14,164 bases of DNA from Actinomycetota bacterium (GTDB lineage: Bacteria; Actinomycetota; Actinomycetes; S36-B12). Where the stretch lies: NCBI GenBank assembly GCA_009726075.1, contig WLND01000007.1:1-14164 (forward strand), in the 5' to 3' direction. Below are positions 1-7,173 of this stretch, in pieces. The position numbers were made by a program, and so were the translations under genes. The stretch's first letter is position 1. Each line of letters opens with the position of its first letter. The notes under the pieces were generated by a model. It was given only the letters and a program-made list of their open reading frames with translations. It was not told where the DNA came from and searched no databases.

Positions 1-83
1 ATCATGAAGTGATGCACTCTTGATGTAGTAAATCACCCTCCATCGACAACTTTTCCCTGCTCAGAGGCCGTTTTCAAGCAACC

Positions 84-100
84 GGCCCAGAATTTGGGCC
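84..100 (-). terminator. weak stem-loop after the malQ operon
   Basis: A perfect 6-bp inverted repeat (GGCCCA / TGGGCC) with a 5-base loop lies about 30 bases past the stop of the last minus-strand gene. No run of T follows it on the minus strand, so it is not a classic intrinsic terminator. Its position suggests it could help end the malQ operon transcript. An alternative pairing of GGCCG (66-70) with CGGCC (83-87) competes with it. The rest of 1-129 is less GC-rich than the genes, and I see nothing else recognisable there. Confidence 0.3.
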
Positions 101-129
101 AGATGGCGGGAGAGGGAGTGGGGGGTTGG

Positions 130-519
130 TTAGGCGGGTTCGTCTTGGTGCATCACTCTTGGCGCCCGGGCGCGCTGCGCGAGCAGGTTCACCGCATCGC
201 GCACCCCGCCCACGAGATCGCCGGCCTCGAAGGACGACTTCATCGCCAGGACCGCCAGCTCGCAGGAGCGATCATCGAGCACGCGCATTGCGTGGGTGCC
301 GGTCACGATCTCGATGGTGCGAGCCGATGGATCGGCGGCGATGAGGACGGCGCCGGCTGGGTCGGCCAAGCGCGCATGAGCAGCCTCGGCCGACTCACGA
401 CCAGCAGGCAGCTCGCCGATGAACACCCCGAAGCCCAGACCGCAGATCTGCCGGCCAAGGTCGATGGACCGCTGCAATTCAAGGCGCTGGGCCCTCGAGA
501 AATCACTACCAGGTGCCAT
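130..519 (-). CDS. DUF5130 family protein
   Basis: This is a 129-residue soluble protein of unknown function. The order of features matches my memory of actinobacterial DUF5130 proteins: an N-terminal FSRAQRLELQRSI helix, a GLGFGVFIGEL strand, a DPAGAVLIAADP segment, an IEIVTGTHAMRVLDDRSCELA block, and a final SSFEAGDLVGGVRDAV helix. The fold is probably related to TPM-type domains, which is recollection and not a search. There is no signal peptide or membrane span. I chose the ATG at 519 because AGGAGG lies 8 bases upstream (528-533); an upstream in-frame start at 627 would run deep into the preceding gene and has no such support. It is the last gene of the malQ operon and overlaps the preceding small membrane-protein gene by 14 bases, which implies translational coupling. 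The biochemical role is unknown. Confidence 0.8.
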   Translation of the reverse strand: MAPGSDFSRAQRLELQRSIDLGRQICGLGFGVFIGELPAGRESAEAAHARLADPAGAVLIAADPSARTIEIVTGTHAMRVLDDRSCELAVLAMKSSFEAGDLVGGVRDAVNLLAQRARAPRVMHQDEPA

Positions 520-757
520 GAGCTCCGCCTCCTGCAAACGTCGATGACGAGGCGCCGATCTCATTCGGCAGTCGCGCCGGGTCGGGGAACGACGATTCTG
601 TCGCGAGGAACAGCGGTCCGTCAGCACTCACGGCACCGGCGACATCCTCGGCCCGACCCGAACGGGTCCAGGATCCGGCGAACACGAGGAGTGCGACAAG
701 GGCGGCGAAGGCGACTGGGATGCCGACGAAAATGAGGAGGGCCTGTCCGGGATTCAC
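506..757 (-). CDS. small single-span membrane protein, possibly CtaJ-like oxidase subunit
   Basis: This 83-residue protein starts with MNPGQALLIF, has one hydrophobic span (about residues 5-27), then a basic SWTRSGR stretch and a hydrophilic tail ending GGAHGTW. A short N-terminal span, a positive patch and a C-terminal GGAxGxW-like end resemble the actinobacterial proteins named CtaJ, a small accessory subunit of the aa3-type cytochrome oxidase in the mycobacterial III-IV supercomplex. I give that family from memory and have not confirmed it by search. The start is the GTG at 757, one base after the malQ stop (759-761), so it is probably translated by coupling to malQ; I see no strong Shine-Dalgarno. 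The alternative is a generic hypothetical membrane protein. That it is a real gene is well supported by its tight fit between malQ and the DUF5130 gene. Confidence 0.7.
   Translation of the reverse strand: MNPGQALLIFVGIPVAFAALVALLVFAGSWTRSGRAEDVAGAVSADGPLFLATESSFPDPARLPNEIGASSSTFAGGGAHGTW
528..533 (-). promoter_or_regulatory. ribosome binding site of the DUF5130 gene
   Basis: On the minus strand this reads AGGAGG, a full Shine-Dalgarno match, 8 bases before the ATG at 519. It lies inside the 3' end of the upstream small membrane-protein gene. It decides the DUF5130 start against the longer in-frame alternative at 627. Confidence 0.75.
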
Positions 758-758
758 G

Positions 759-2942
759 CTACCAGCCTAGGGGCTTGGCCGGATTCGCAGTCGGCCGCAC
801 TGCGGCCACGAGCGCGCTCGCCAGCCCGTTCGAGTCCATGAGGTCCTCGAGCAGGACGGGGCTCCCGGCTTCGTCGGTCAGTGGTACCCGCCAGTTCGGG
901 TACTCCTGGTCGGTGCCCGGCTGGTTCTGCGCGCGGCGGTCGCCGACAGCATCAGGAAGGGCGACCCCGAGCAGCCTGGCCGGCGATGCCGCGAGCGCCC
1001 GATGGAGCGCGATGACCATGGCTTCGAGGCCCTCGTCGGTGCCCAGGTCGGTCGCCGGGTCGAGCCACCGCGACTGGATGAGCAGGCTCGCCCACGCTGC
1101 CCGCTCGCGGGCCGCGTCGGCCGCTTCGTCCTCGACCGGACGGGTGAGCAGGCCCAGCTCTGCTCGGATGCGCACGTGCTCGTCTCGCAGATAGCCCGCG
1201 GTCGGCGGCAGATCGTGGACGGTGACGCTCGCGAGCACCTCGCGCCGCCATGACTCCGGTCGTCGGACAGCGCCGGACCCGACCTTCTCGAACCACAGGA
1301 TGCTCGTGCCCAGGATGCCGCGGTCGGCCAGGACGTCTTGCACCCACGACTCGACGGTGCCGAGGTCCTCGCCGACGATCACCGCCCCGGCTCGTTCGGC
1401 CTCCAGGCACAGGATGCCGATCATGGCGTCGTGGTCGAAGCGCACGAACGTGCCCGCGTAGGGGGGCAGGCCCCTCGGTACCCACCAGAGCCGGAAGAGT
1501 CCGAGGACGTGGTCGATGCGGAGCCCACCTGCATTGCGAAGCACTGTCCGGAGCATGTCTCGATAGGGAACGTAACCGGCGTCGGCAAGGGCATCGGGGC
1601 GCCACGGGGGTTGCGACCAGTCCTGGCCCAGCTGGTTGTACATGTCTGGCGGTGCGCCGACGCTGACGCCGGTGGCCAGGACATCCTGCAGCGCCCATGA
1701 GTCGGAGCCCTCGGGATGCACTCCGACCGCCAGGTCGTGCATGACTCCGACGGCCATGCCAGCCTCGCGCGCAATCCATTGGGTGCGCGCCAGCTGGCAG
1801 TCGACAAGCCACTGGAGCCAGCGATGAAACTCGACGGCAGCCAGGTGCTCGGCGCGGAACTCCGCCACGGCGGGGCTGCGCGGGTGCTCGAACCCGGCGG
1901 GCCACGCGCTGGACTCGGCGCCGAACTCATCGCATAGCGCGCACCAGGTGGCGAAATCGATGAGGCCCTCGCCCTCCTGAGCGCAGTAGGCAAGGAACTT
2001 CGACCGACGGTCTGCTGAGAGCGGCGCCGTTGCGATGACCTCAAGCGCCGTGCGCTTGGCCGCCCACACGGCGTCACGGTCGAGCAGGGCATTGGTCTCG
2101 TTGCGCAGCTGCAGGGTCGTGGCCAGCTGCTCGATGCGCGCCCGCAGGGTCGATGACAGCGAATCGAACTCGGGGATGTCCTCGATGCGCAGGTAGATCG
2201 GATTGGCGAACCGGCGGGTCACCGGCAGGTACGGCGACGGGGCCATCGGCGCAATCGGCGACGCCGCATGAAGGGGGTTGATGAGCAGGAAGCCGGCCCC
2301 CAGTTCGCGGCCGCTCCACGCGGCAAGGTCGGCGCAGTCGCGCAGATCGCCCAGGCCCCAGGATCGCCTCGAGCGGGTCGCGTAGAGCTGGGTCATGAAC
2401 CCCCACTGGCGGGGCCCAAGCTTGGAGTCGGGGTCCAGCCGGCGGGGGGTCATGACCAGGGATCCGGACGTCTTCCCGTTGGCTGTCTGCGCCACGACCG
2501 TGTGCCAGCCGAGGGCAAGGTCGGCGGGGACCGTGAAGCTCGCCTCGCCGATGAGCTCGCCATCGACGAGTTGCGGCTCGACCCAGAAGTCCATCTGGGC
2601 GAGTTGACGTCGAGTGCCGTCCTCGAGATCGACTCGGACCGCAACGAGGGCCCCATGGGGCACGTGCACGCGCAGCCGGCGGTCCTCGCCCTGCATGCCG
2701 ACGAACACCGGGGGCAGCACGCGACGCCAGTCGCGCAGCCGCGCCTGCTCGAGGCCCTCAGCGATGGCCTCCTCGTCGACGGCGCTCACTCCGAGCGCCC
2801 CGAGCACCGCCGTGACGGTCGTGGCACTCACGCGCACGCGGCCCCCGGCCTGGTCCCAGTACTCGGTGGCAACGCCGTGTGCCTCGGCGAGCCGGCCGAG
2901 TTCGGCGCTCACCGCGACGTGGGGAGTTCGGCCGTCGTTCAT
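759..2942 (-). CDS. malQ: 4-alpha-glucanotransferase (amylomaltase), GH77
   Basis: This 727-residue cytoplasmic enzyme moves alpha-1,4-glucan segments between maltodextrins and releases glucose, in maltose and glycogen breakdown. The GH77 catalytic set is visible: nucleophile Asp477 in RIDHVLGL, acid/base Glu525 in VGEDLGT, and the third carboxylate Asp577 in HDLPPT. About 150 residues precede the barrel (helical start, then a beta-rich part around VGMQGEDRRLRVHVPHG), the extended N-terminus typical of actinobacterial MalQ. The barrel begins near WGFMTQLYATRSRRSWGLGD. I chose ATG 2942 because GGAGG lies 7 bases upstream; an in-frame ATG at 3017 would run into the divergent peptidase gene. It heads an operon with the CtaJ-like and DUF5130 genes. 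Its promoter faces the peptidase promoter. All key residues are intact. Confidence 0.95.
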   Translation of the reverse strand: MNDGRTPHVAVSAELGRLAEAHGVATEYWDQAGGRVRVSATTVTAVLGALGVSAVDEEAIAEGLEQARLRDWRRVLPPVFVGMQGEDRRLRVHVPHGALVAVRVDLEDGTRRQLAQMDFWVEPQLVDGELIGEASFTVPADLALGWHTVVAQTANGKTSGSLVMTPRRLDPDSKLGPRQWGFMTQLYATRSRRSWGLGDLRDCADLAAWSGRELGAGFLLINPLHAASPIAPMAPSPYLPVTRRFANPIYLRIEDIPEFDSLSSTLRARIEQLATTLQLRNETNALLDRDAVWAAKRTALEVIATAPLSADRRSKFLAYCAQEGEGLIDFATWCALCDEFGAESSAWPAGFEHPRSPAVAEFRAEHLAAVEFHRWLQWLVDCQLARTQWIAREAGMAVGVMHDLAVGVHPEGSDSWALQDVLATGVSVGAPPDMYNQLGQDWSQPPWRPDALADAGYVPYRDMLRTVLRNAGGLRIDHVLGLFRLWWVPRGLPPYAGTFVRFDHDAMIGILCLEAERAGAVIVGEDLGTVESWVQDVLADRGILGTSILWFEKVGSGAVRRPESWRREVLASVTVHDLPPTAGYLRDEHVRIRAELGLLTRPVEDEAADAARERAAWASLLIQSRWLDPATDLGTDEGLEAMVIALHRALAASPARLLGVALPDAVGDRRAQNQPGTDQEYPNWRVPLTDEAGSPVLLEDLMDSNGLASALVAAVRPTANPAKPLGW

Positions 2943-2949
2943 CGTCAGG

Positions 2950-2954
2950 CCTCC
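2950..2954 (-). promoter_or_regulatory. ribosome binding site of malQ
   Basis: On the minus strand this reads GGAGG, 7 bases before the ATG at 2942. It fixes the malQ start there and argues against the longer frame beginning at 3017. It also shows that malQ has a leader, unlike its divergent neighbour. Confidence 0.75.
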
Positions 2955-2961
2955 GGGGTCC

Positions 2962-2989
2962 TTGGGGAGCACGGTGTTCACCTTATGGT
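2962..2989 (+). promoter_or_regulatory. putative leaderless promoter of the peptidase gene
   Basis: The hexamer TATGGT (2984-2989) is followed by exactly six bases and then the GTG at 2996, so a normal start site would fall on the first base of the start codon. A weak -35 candidate, TTGGGG (2962-2967), stands 16 bases upstream. No well-placed Shine-Dalgarno precedes the GTG, in keeping with a leaderless mRNA. Confidence 0.5.
2980..2985 (-). promoter_or_regulatory. putative -10 element of malQ
   Basis: On the minus strand this reads TAAGGT, which fits the actinobacterial TAnnnT -10 pattern. Transcription would start near 2973 and give a leader of about 30 bases containing the malQ Shine-Dalgarno. 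It overlaps by two bases the opposing -10 of the peptidase gene (2984-2989). No clear -35 is visible. This is inferred from pattern and position only. Confidence 0.4.
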
Positions 2990-2995
2990 GGGGGC

Positions 2996-5113
2996 GTGAC
3001 TGAATCAGAAACATCACTGACCCCCCGTGTCGAAGCGGCGACGGCGACCTACCCCGACGCCTACAGGTCCGACGTCGCAGACGTGCACCACGGCCGCGCG
3101 GTACCCGACCCCTATCGCTGGCTCGAGGAGTCGTCGGACGAGCGGACCACCCTGTGGTCGGCCGATCAGCGGGCCCTGACCGAGGCGGAGCGCGAGGCCT
3201 GGACGACCCGCGATGCCTTCGCGGAGCAGGTTGCGCGGCTGCTCGGGGCGGGCGCGGTGTCGCCGCCGTACTGGCGCAATGCCCGCCGGTTCATCACCAG
3301 GCGCGAGCCGGGGCAGCAGTTCGCGGTGCTGTACGTCATCGAGGCGGACGGCACAGAGCGGGTGCTCATCGACCCAATGGCCCTCGACCCGTCCGGCCTC
3401 ACGACCCTCGACAGCTGGCAGCCCTCCAAGGAGGGGGACCGCCTCGCTTATCAGCTCTCCGAAGGCGGTACCGAGGAGTCGGTCGTCTACGTGATGGACG
3501 TCGCGACGACCGATGTCATCGACGGCCCGATCGACCGCTGCCGCTTCAGCCCGATCGCCTGGCTCATCGGTGGCAACGCCTTCTACTACGTGCGTCGGGT
3601 CGCGCCTGAGTTTCTGCCCGAGCCCGAGCGCAACTTTCACCGGCGCGTGTACCTCCACCGCGTCGGGTCGACGCCAGACGAGGACATCGAGGTGTTCGGC
3701 GCGGGCATGACGATGACCAACTACTACGGCGTCTCCGTGAGCCGCGATGGCCGCTGGTTGCAGGTCTCGAGCTCCGAGGGCACCGAGCCGCGCAATGACC
3801 TCTGGGTCGCCGACCTCGTCGACAGCGCGCCGGCCACCCCCGCCTTCGTCCTCGTCCAAGGCGATGTCGATGCTCAGACCTCGCTCACCTTCGCACGCGA
3901 CGGCCGGGTGTTCGTGAGCACCGACCGCGATGCGCCGATGGGCCGGCTCGCGGTGACGATGCCGGGCTCTTGGGGCGCCGACGACTGGACCGATCTGATC
4001 GCCGAGGACCCCGAGGCCGTGCTCGATGCGGCGGCGATCCTGGACGGCGATGCCATGGCAGAGGACCAGCTGCTCGTCGTGCGAACCCGTCACGGCGTGA
4101 GCGAGCTAGCCGTCCATCGCGCCGACGACGGAGCGTTCATCCGATCGATCGACCTGCCTGGCGTCGGCACCCTCGCGGGCCCGATCGAGCACATCGACGG
4201 GGGGCCCCTTGCCTGGTTTGTCTACACCGACCACACGACGGTGCCGCAGATCTACCAGTTCGACGGACGCACCGGCGAGCTCAGCCACTTCGCCAGCCCG
4301 CCCGGCACGGTCGACGTCCCCCGCGTCCATTCACGGCTGTCGACCTACGAGTCGAAGGACGGCACGATCGTCCGGATGTTCATCGTCTCCCCCACCGAGG
4401 AGCCCGATGCCCCCCGGCCGACGGTGCTGTACGGCTACGGGGGCTTCGGCATCCCGATGTCGCCGGGATACTCCGCCGCCATCCTGGCCTGGGTCGCCGC
4501 CGGCGGCGTCTGGGCCATCGCAAACCTTCGGGGCGGGGGCGAGGAGGGCGAGGAATGGCACCGCGACGGCATGCTCGGCAACAAGCAGAACGTCTTCGAT
4601 GACTTCCACGCGGCCGCCGAGTTTCTCGTCGCCGAGGGGTGGACGACGGCTCGGCAGCTCGGCATCTACGGCGGCTCGAACGGCGGGCTGCTCGTCGGTG
4701 CGGCCATGACCCAGCGACCTGAGCTCTTCAATGCGGTGGTCTGCGTAGCGCCCCTGCTCGACATGATCCGCTATACGACCTCCGAGCTCGGCCCGACCTG
4801 GACGGTCGAGTACGGAGACCCAGAGGTCGCCGAGGAGTTCGGCTGGCTCATCGACTACTCGCCGTATCACCGCGTCGTCGAGGGCACCGACTACCCCGCG
4901 ACGATGATCGCCGTCTTCGACAACGACACGCGCACCGATCCGATGCACGGGCGCAAGATGTGCGCGGCCCTCCAGCACGCGACCAGCGGCACCCGTCCGA
5001 TTCTCATCCGGGCCGAAGGCGATGTCGGTCACGGGGCCCGCTCGATGTCGAAGTCGGTCGAGGAGTCCGCTGACACGCTCGCCTTCCTTGCCCGTTGGAC
5101 GGGACTTTCGTAG
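2996..5113 (+). CDS. prolyl oligopeptidase-family serine peptidase (S9A)
   Basis: This 705-residue protein probably cleaves short peptides in the cytoplasm, after proline if it is a true prolyl oligopeptidase. The N-terminal DPYRWLEE motif, the long beta-propeller region (about residues 75-415) and the C-terminal alpha/beta-hydrolase domain follow the family order. Ser561 sits in YGGSNGG, Asp644 in FDNDTR and His679 in VGHGAR, so the triad looks complete. The Asp loop reads DNDT where many members have DHDD, which may affect the pocket but keeps the Asp. I see no signal peptide. The start is the GTG at 2996, placed by the TATGGT box and the [10 protein letters not shown] start; ATG 2985 and GTG 2988 are out of frame. 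The length is normal for S9A. Oligopeptidase B is a less likely alternative. The MscS gene follows 12 bases later and is probably co-transcribed. Confidence 0.9.
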   Translation: MTESETSLTPRVEAATATYPDAYRSDVADVHHGRAVPDPYRWLEESSDERTTLWSADQRALTEAEREAWTTRDAFAEQVARLLGAGAVSPPYWRNARRFITRREPGQQFAVLYVIEADGTERVLIDPMALDPSGLTTLDSWQPSKEGDRLAYQLSEGGTEESVVYVMDVATTDVIDGPIDRCRFSPIAWLIGGNAFYYVRRVAPEFLPEPERNFHRRVYLHRVGSTPDEDIEVFGAGMTMTNYYGVSVSRDGRWLQVSSSEGTEPRNDLWVADLVDSAPATPAFVLVQGDVDAQTSLTFARDGRVFVSTDRDAPMGRLAVTMPGSWGADDWTDLIAEDPEAVLDAAAILDGDAMAEDQLLVVRTRHGVSELAVHRADDGAFIRSIDLPGVGTLAGPIEHIDGGPLAWFVYTDHTTVPQIYQFDGRTGELSHFASPPGTVDVPRVHSRLSTYESKDGTIVRMFIVSPTEEPDAPRPTVLYGYGGFGIPMSPGYSAAILAWVAAGGVWAIANLRGGGEEGEEWHRDGMLGNKQNVFDDFHAAAEFLVAEGWTTARQLGIYGGSNGGLLVGAAMTQRPELFNAVVCVAPLLDMIRYTTSELGPTWTVEYGDPEVAEEFGWLIDYSPYHRVVEGTDYPATMIAVFDNDTRTDPMHGRKMCAALQHATSGTRPILIRAEGDVGHGARSMSKSVEESADTLAFLARWTGLS

Positions 5114-5117
5114 GTGG
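5112..5117 (+). promoter_or_regulatory. ribosome binding site of the MscS gene
   Basis: AGGTGG overlaps the last two bases of the peptidase stop codon and stands 8 bases before the ATG at 5126. It favours that ATG over the GTG codons at 5114 and 5117, which lie within or directly after the site. The overlap suggests coupling to translation of the peptidase gene. Confidence 0.5.
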
Positions 5118-5125
5118 TGACGACG

Positions 5126-6085
5126 ATGACAGTCGCCGGACTCGAGGTGGACGCCGCAGGCGGGGCGAAGGACACCGGTTGGTGGCAGGACGCCCTGGCC
5201 TGGGCGCTGGGCATACCGCTGCAGCTGATCGCGGTGGTCGTCATCGCGTTCGTCACGCAGGTGACCCTCGGGTGGATCATCAAGCGGGTCGTCCTGCGCA
5301 CCTCCGAGCGCGCCCGTCGCGAGCGGCTCGAGCAGACCCGCAAGGTCACGCGCACGGCCGAGCTGTCGGTGATGCTGCTGACCCAGCGCACCGAGCAGCG
5401 GGCCGCGGCCATCGGGTCTCTCCTGAGCAGCGTCGTCGGCATCACCGTCTGGGGGGTCGCGATCTTCACGGTGCTGCAACTGCTCGGCGTCGACATCGCG
5501 CCGCTCCTCGCGAGCGCCGGCGTGATCGGGGTCGTGCTCGGCTTCGGCGCCCAGACGCTGATCAAGGACTACCTGGCGGGCATCTTCATCATCCTCGAGG
5601 ACCAGTTCGGCGTCGGCGATTTCGTCGATGTGGGCTCGGTCCTCGGCACCGTCGAGGAGGTGGCGCTGCGCTACACGCGACTGCGCGACATGTCGGGCGT
5701 CGTCTGGTACGTCCGAAATGGCGAGATCCTGCGGGTCGCCAACCGGTCGCAGGGCTGGACCATGGCGATCGTCGACATTCCCGTCGACTACGACTCGGAC
5801 CTCGACCGCGTGCGCGACCTCATCGAGAAGGTCGCGATCGACATGGACGAGGACCCGACCTACGACGACATGCTCCTCGGTCAGCCGGTCTTCGCCGGCG
5901 TCGAATCGATGAGCGGGAACGCCGTGGTGGTGCGGGTGACGGCAAAGGCCGTGCCTGAGATGCAGGTGCAGCTCGTGCGCACCATCCGCGAACGGATCAA
6001 GCTGTCGTTCGACCGGGCGGGCATCATCGTGCCGGTGCTGCCGCCCCAGCAGATGCCGCCGTCATCAGAGCCGCGGCGGCCCTAG
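5126..6085 (+). CDS. small-conductance mechanosensitive channel, MscS family
   Basis: This 319-residue inner-membrane protein should open under membrane tension and release solutes during osmotic downshift. A first span lies at about residues 24-50 (LQLIAVVVIAFVTQVTLG), a charged linker follows, and a second span lies at about 95-120 (VVGITVWGVAIFTVLQLLG). The pore-lining helix with the family core GVIGVVLGFGAQTLIKDYLAG comes at about residues 130-155. The beta domain follows (LEDQFGVGDFVDVG, then NGEILRVANRSQGW), and an alpha/beta C-terminus ends the protein. It is close to the minimal MscS size, with no extra N-terminal sensor or C-terminal nucleotide-binding domain. I chose ATG 5126 from the AGGTGG upstream; a GTG at 5114 would add only four residues. 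It ends in a CTAG shared with the stop of the convergent Coq4-like gene. Confidence 0.92.
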   Translation: MTVAGLEVDAAGGAKDTGWWQDALAWALGIPLQLIAVVVIAFVTQVTLGWIIKRVVLRTSERARRERLEQTRKVTRTAELSVMLLTQRTEQRAAAIGSLLSSVVGITVWGVAIFTVLQLLGVDIAPLLASAGVIGVVLGFGAQTLIKDYLAGIFIILEDQFGVGDFVDVGSVLGTVEEVALRYTRLRDMSGVVWYVRNGEILRVANRSQGWTMAIVDIPVDYDSDLDRVRDLIEKVAIDMDEDPTYDDMLLGQPVFAGVESMSGNAVVVRVTAKAVPEMQVQLVRTIRERIKLSFDRAGIIVPVLPPQQMPPSSEPRRP

Positions 6086-7131
6086 CGCGTCGACTCCACC
6101 GGCCAGTGGTGCGCTGCATCCCACGTGCCGCCGGGGGCCACTGATCCGCCCGGGGGGATTCCGAGGTCCGCTCGCGCCTCGTCCAGCGGAGCTGCGAGGA
6201 CCGACAGCCAATCCCAGCCGTGGTCGCTCAGGTCGACGCGCGTCTCGGAACCGCGTTCGACGGCCCTGGCAAAGGCAACTGGGTCGAGCGGGGCGTGGTC
6301 TGGCGGAAACACGCCGACTTTGATGCCCTGATGCCACTGGAGCATGATCACGGCCAGGTAGTCGGCCCCACCGTCTACCGCGTTGGCTGCTTCGAATGCC
6401 GCCAGGTAGACCTCGTCCTCCGCGCTTGCGTCGTAGGCGGCCAGCACGTGGTGAACATCGTGGCTGCCGAGCACCTTCAGCGGAAGGGTGCCGGGCGATC
6501 CCGGGAGGTCGTAGCCGGTCTGCGCGTAGAACCGAGCGAGCTCACCGCCGACGGTGCCCTCCCGTGCCTCGCCGAGCAGCCTGCGCAAGTGCTCGACGGA
6601 TTCGGGGGGCGTCGGCACTGCCGGCAGGCCGGACGCGAGCCGCTCCCGGATGAGCTTCTCGCGCGCGCCGGTCTTCCAGACGAGGAATCGCCGGAAGAGG
6701 TCGGCCTCCGCGCGGGCGGCATTCGCGTGGGCGGATGCTTCGACATCCCTCATCGTCTTGTCATCGGCCCCAAGTCGCCGGGCGATCCACCGTGCGGACT
6801 CCAATGACGGCGCATCAGGGTCGTCTGCGGACAGGGCAATGATGAGCGCGCAGTGACTGGCGTCGCGGCGATCATTCGGCGCGGTGAGGCATCGAGCGAT
6901 CTCCGCGATGGCCGCCTCGGGGTCACTCCAGGGATTCTGGCTGCCGACGAGTTCACTGAAGTCGGCTGCCTCCTGGCCGAGGTGGCCGTGGCCGGACACC
7001 CCCGCCATCGCAGCGACCAGCGCTGCCTGCGATCCGGTAAAGGCCCTGGTGCCCCGACAGGTCGCGACCAATCGCATGGCCAGGATCATGCCCCGTCGGG
7101 CTTCGACGGTTCCGCGAACGAGGACTGTCAC
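6082..7131 (-). CDS. TerB-like helical domain fused to a Coq4-like domain
   Basis: This 349-residue protein has no signal peptide and no clear membrane span. The C-terminal half reads as Coq4: EGTVGGELARFYAQTGYDLP (compare the family GTxGxxYAxF block), then HDVHH with His224, Asp225 and His228, followed after exactly 11 residues by Glu240. This is the HDxxH(x11)E signature that binds zinc in Coq4. The C-terminal end PLDEARADLGIP also fits. In ubiquinone-making cells Coq4 organises the biosynthetic complex and is linked to C1 processing of the quinone ring. The N-terminal part (about residues 18-140) is all helical, and ALIIALSADDPDAPSLESAR followed by ARRLGADDKTM resembles TerB-type domains; this is a weaker assignment. 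The GTG at 7131 is chosen because TAACAT plus six bases precedes it. An ATG at 7139 (minus strand) is out of frame and stops after three codons. The substrate is unknown. Confidence 0.75.
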   Translation of the reverse strand: MTVLVRGTVEARRGMILAMRLVATCRGTRAFTGSQAALVAAMAGVSGHGHLGQEAADFSELVGSQNPWSDPEAAIAEIARCLTAPNDRRDASHCALIIALSADDPDAPSLESARWIARRLGADDKTMRDVEASAHANAARAEADLFRRFLVWKTGAREKLIRERLASGLPAVPTPPESVEHLRRLLGEAREGTVGGELARFYAQTGYDLPGSPGTLPLKVLGSHDVHHVLAAYDASAEDEVYLAAFEAANAVDGGADYLAVIMLQWHQGIKVGVFPPDHAPLDPVAFARAVERGSETRVDLSDHGWDWLSVLAAPLDEARADLGIPPGGSVAPGGTWDAAHHWPVESTR

Positions 7132-7137
7132 CCGCGC

Positions 7138-7143
7138 ATGTTA
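7138..7143 (-). promoter_or_regulatory. putative leaderless -10 element of the Coq4-like gene
   Basis: On the minus strand the hexamer TAACAT is followed by six bases (GCGCGG) and the GTG start at 7131. This matches TAnnnT and places the expected transcript start on the start codon. No Shine-Dalgarno is present at the usual distance. It lies in a 42-base divergent region shared with the hydroxy-acid oxidase gene, so RNA polymerase bound for one gene would cover the -35 area of the other. Confidence 0.5.
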
Positions 7144-7161
7144 GCTCTTGACCCGGTTGGG

Positions 7162-7167
7162 CATACT
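7162..7167 (+). promoter_or_regulatory. putative leaderless -10 element of the hydroxy-acid oxidase gene
   Basis: CATACT is followed by six bases (TGCGCG) and the ATG at 7174. It keeps the conserved A2 and T6 of the -10 pattern but has C at position 1. A TTGACC lies at 7148-7153, only 8 bases upstream, too close to be its -35 at normal spacing. No Shine-Dalgarno is visible. Confidence 0.4.
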
Positions 7168-7173
7168 TGCGCG

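Noticed and set aside
1..83. AT-richer start of the window as a possible promoter, origin or attachment site
   Set aside because: I found no direct repeats, DnaA-box-like clusters or tRNA end. It is probably just an intergenic region whose other flanking gene lies outside the window.
94..735. Plus-strand open frame (213 codons) at the window start
   Set aside because: It is antisense to the DUF5130 and small membrane-protein genes, both of which have coherent sequences and tight operon spacing.
2268..2999. Plus-strand open frame (243 codons) within malQ
   Set aside because: It is the antisense shadow of the malQ N-terminal half, with no ribosome binding site or family resemblance.
3014..4093. 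Long minus-strand open frame (359 codons) opposite the peptidase gene
   Set aside because: It lies fully antisense to a gene with clear S9A motifs, is rich in Arg, Gly, Ala, Asp and His as GC-rich shadow frames are, and resembles no family.
4331..5479. Long minus-strand open frame (382 codons) spanning the peptidase-MscS junction
   Set aside because: It is antisense to two well-supported genes, is of low complexity (runs of Asp, Arg, His and Gly), and has no recognisable domain.
7138..7173. Upstream in-frame ATG (7138) as the start of the hydroxy-acid oxidase
   Set aside because: It would overlap the divergent promoter and add 12 residues without family support; ATG 7174 has a correctly spaced -10-like box.
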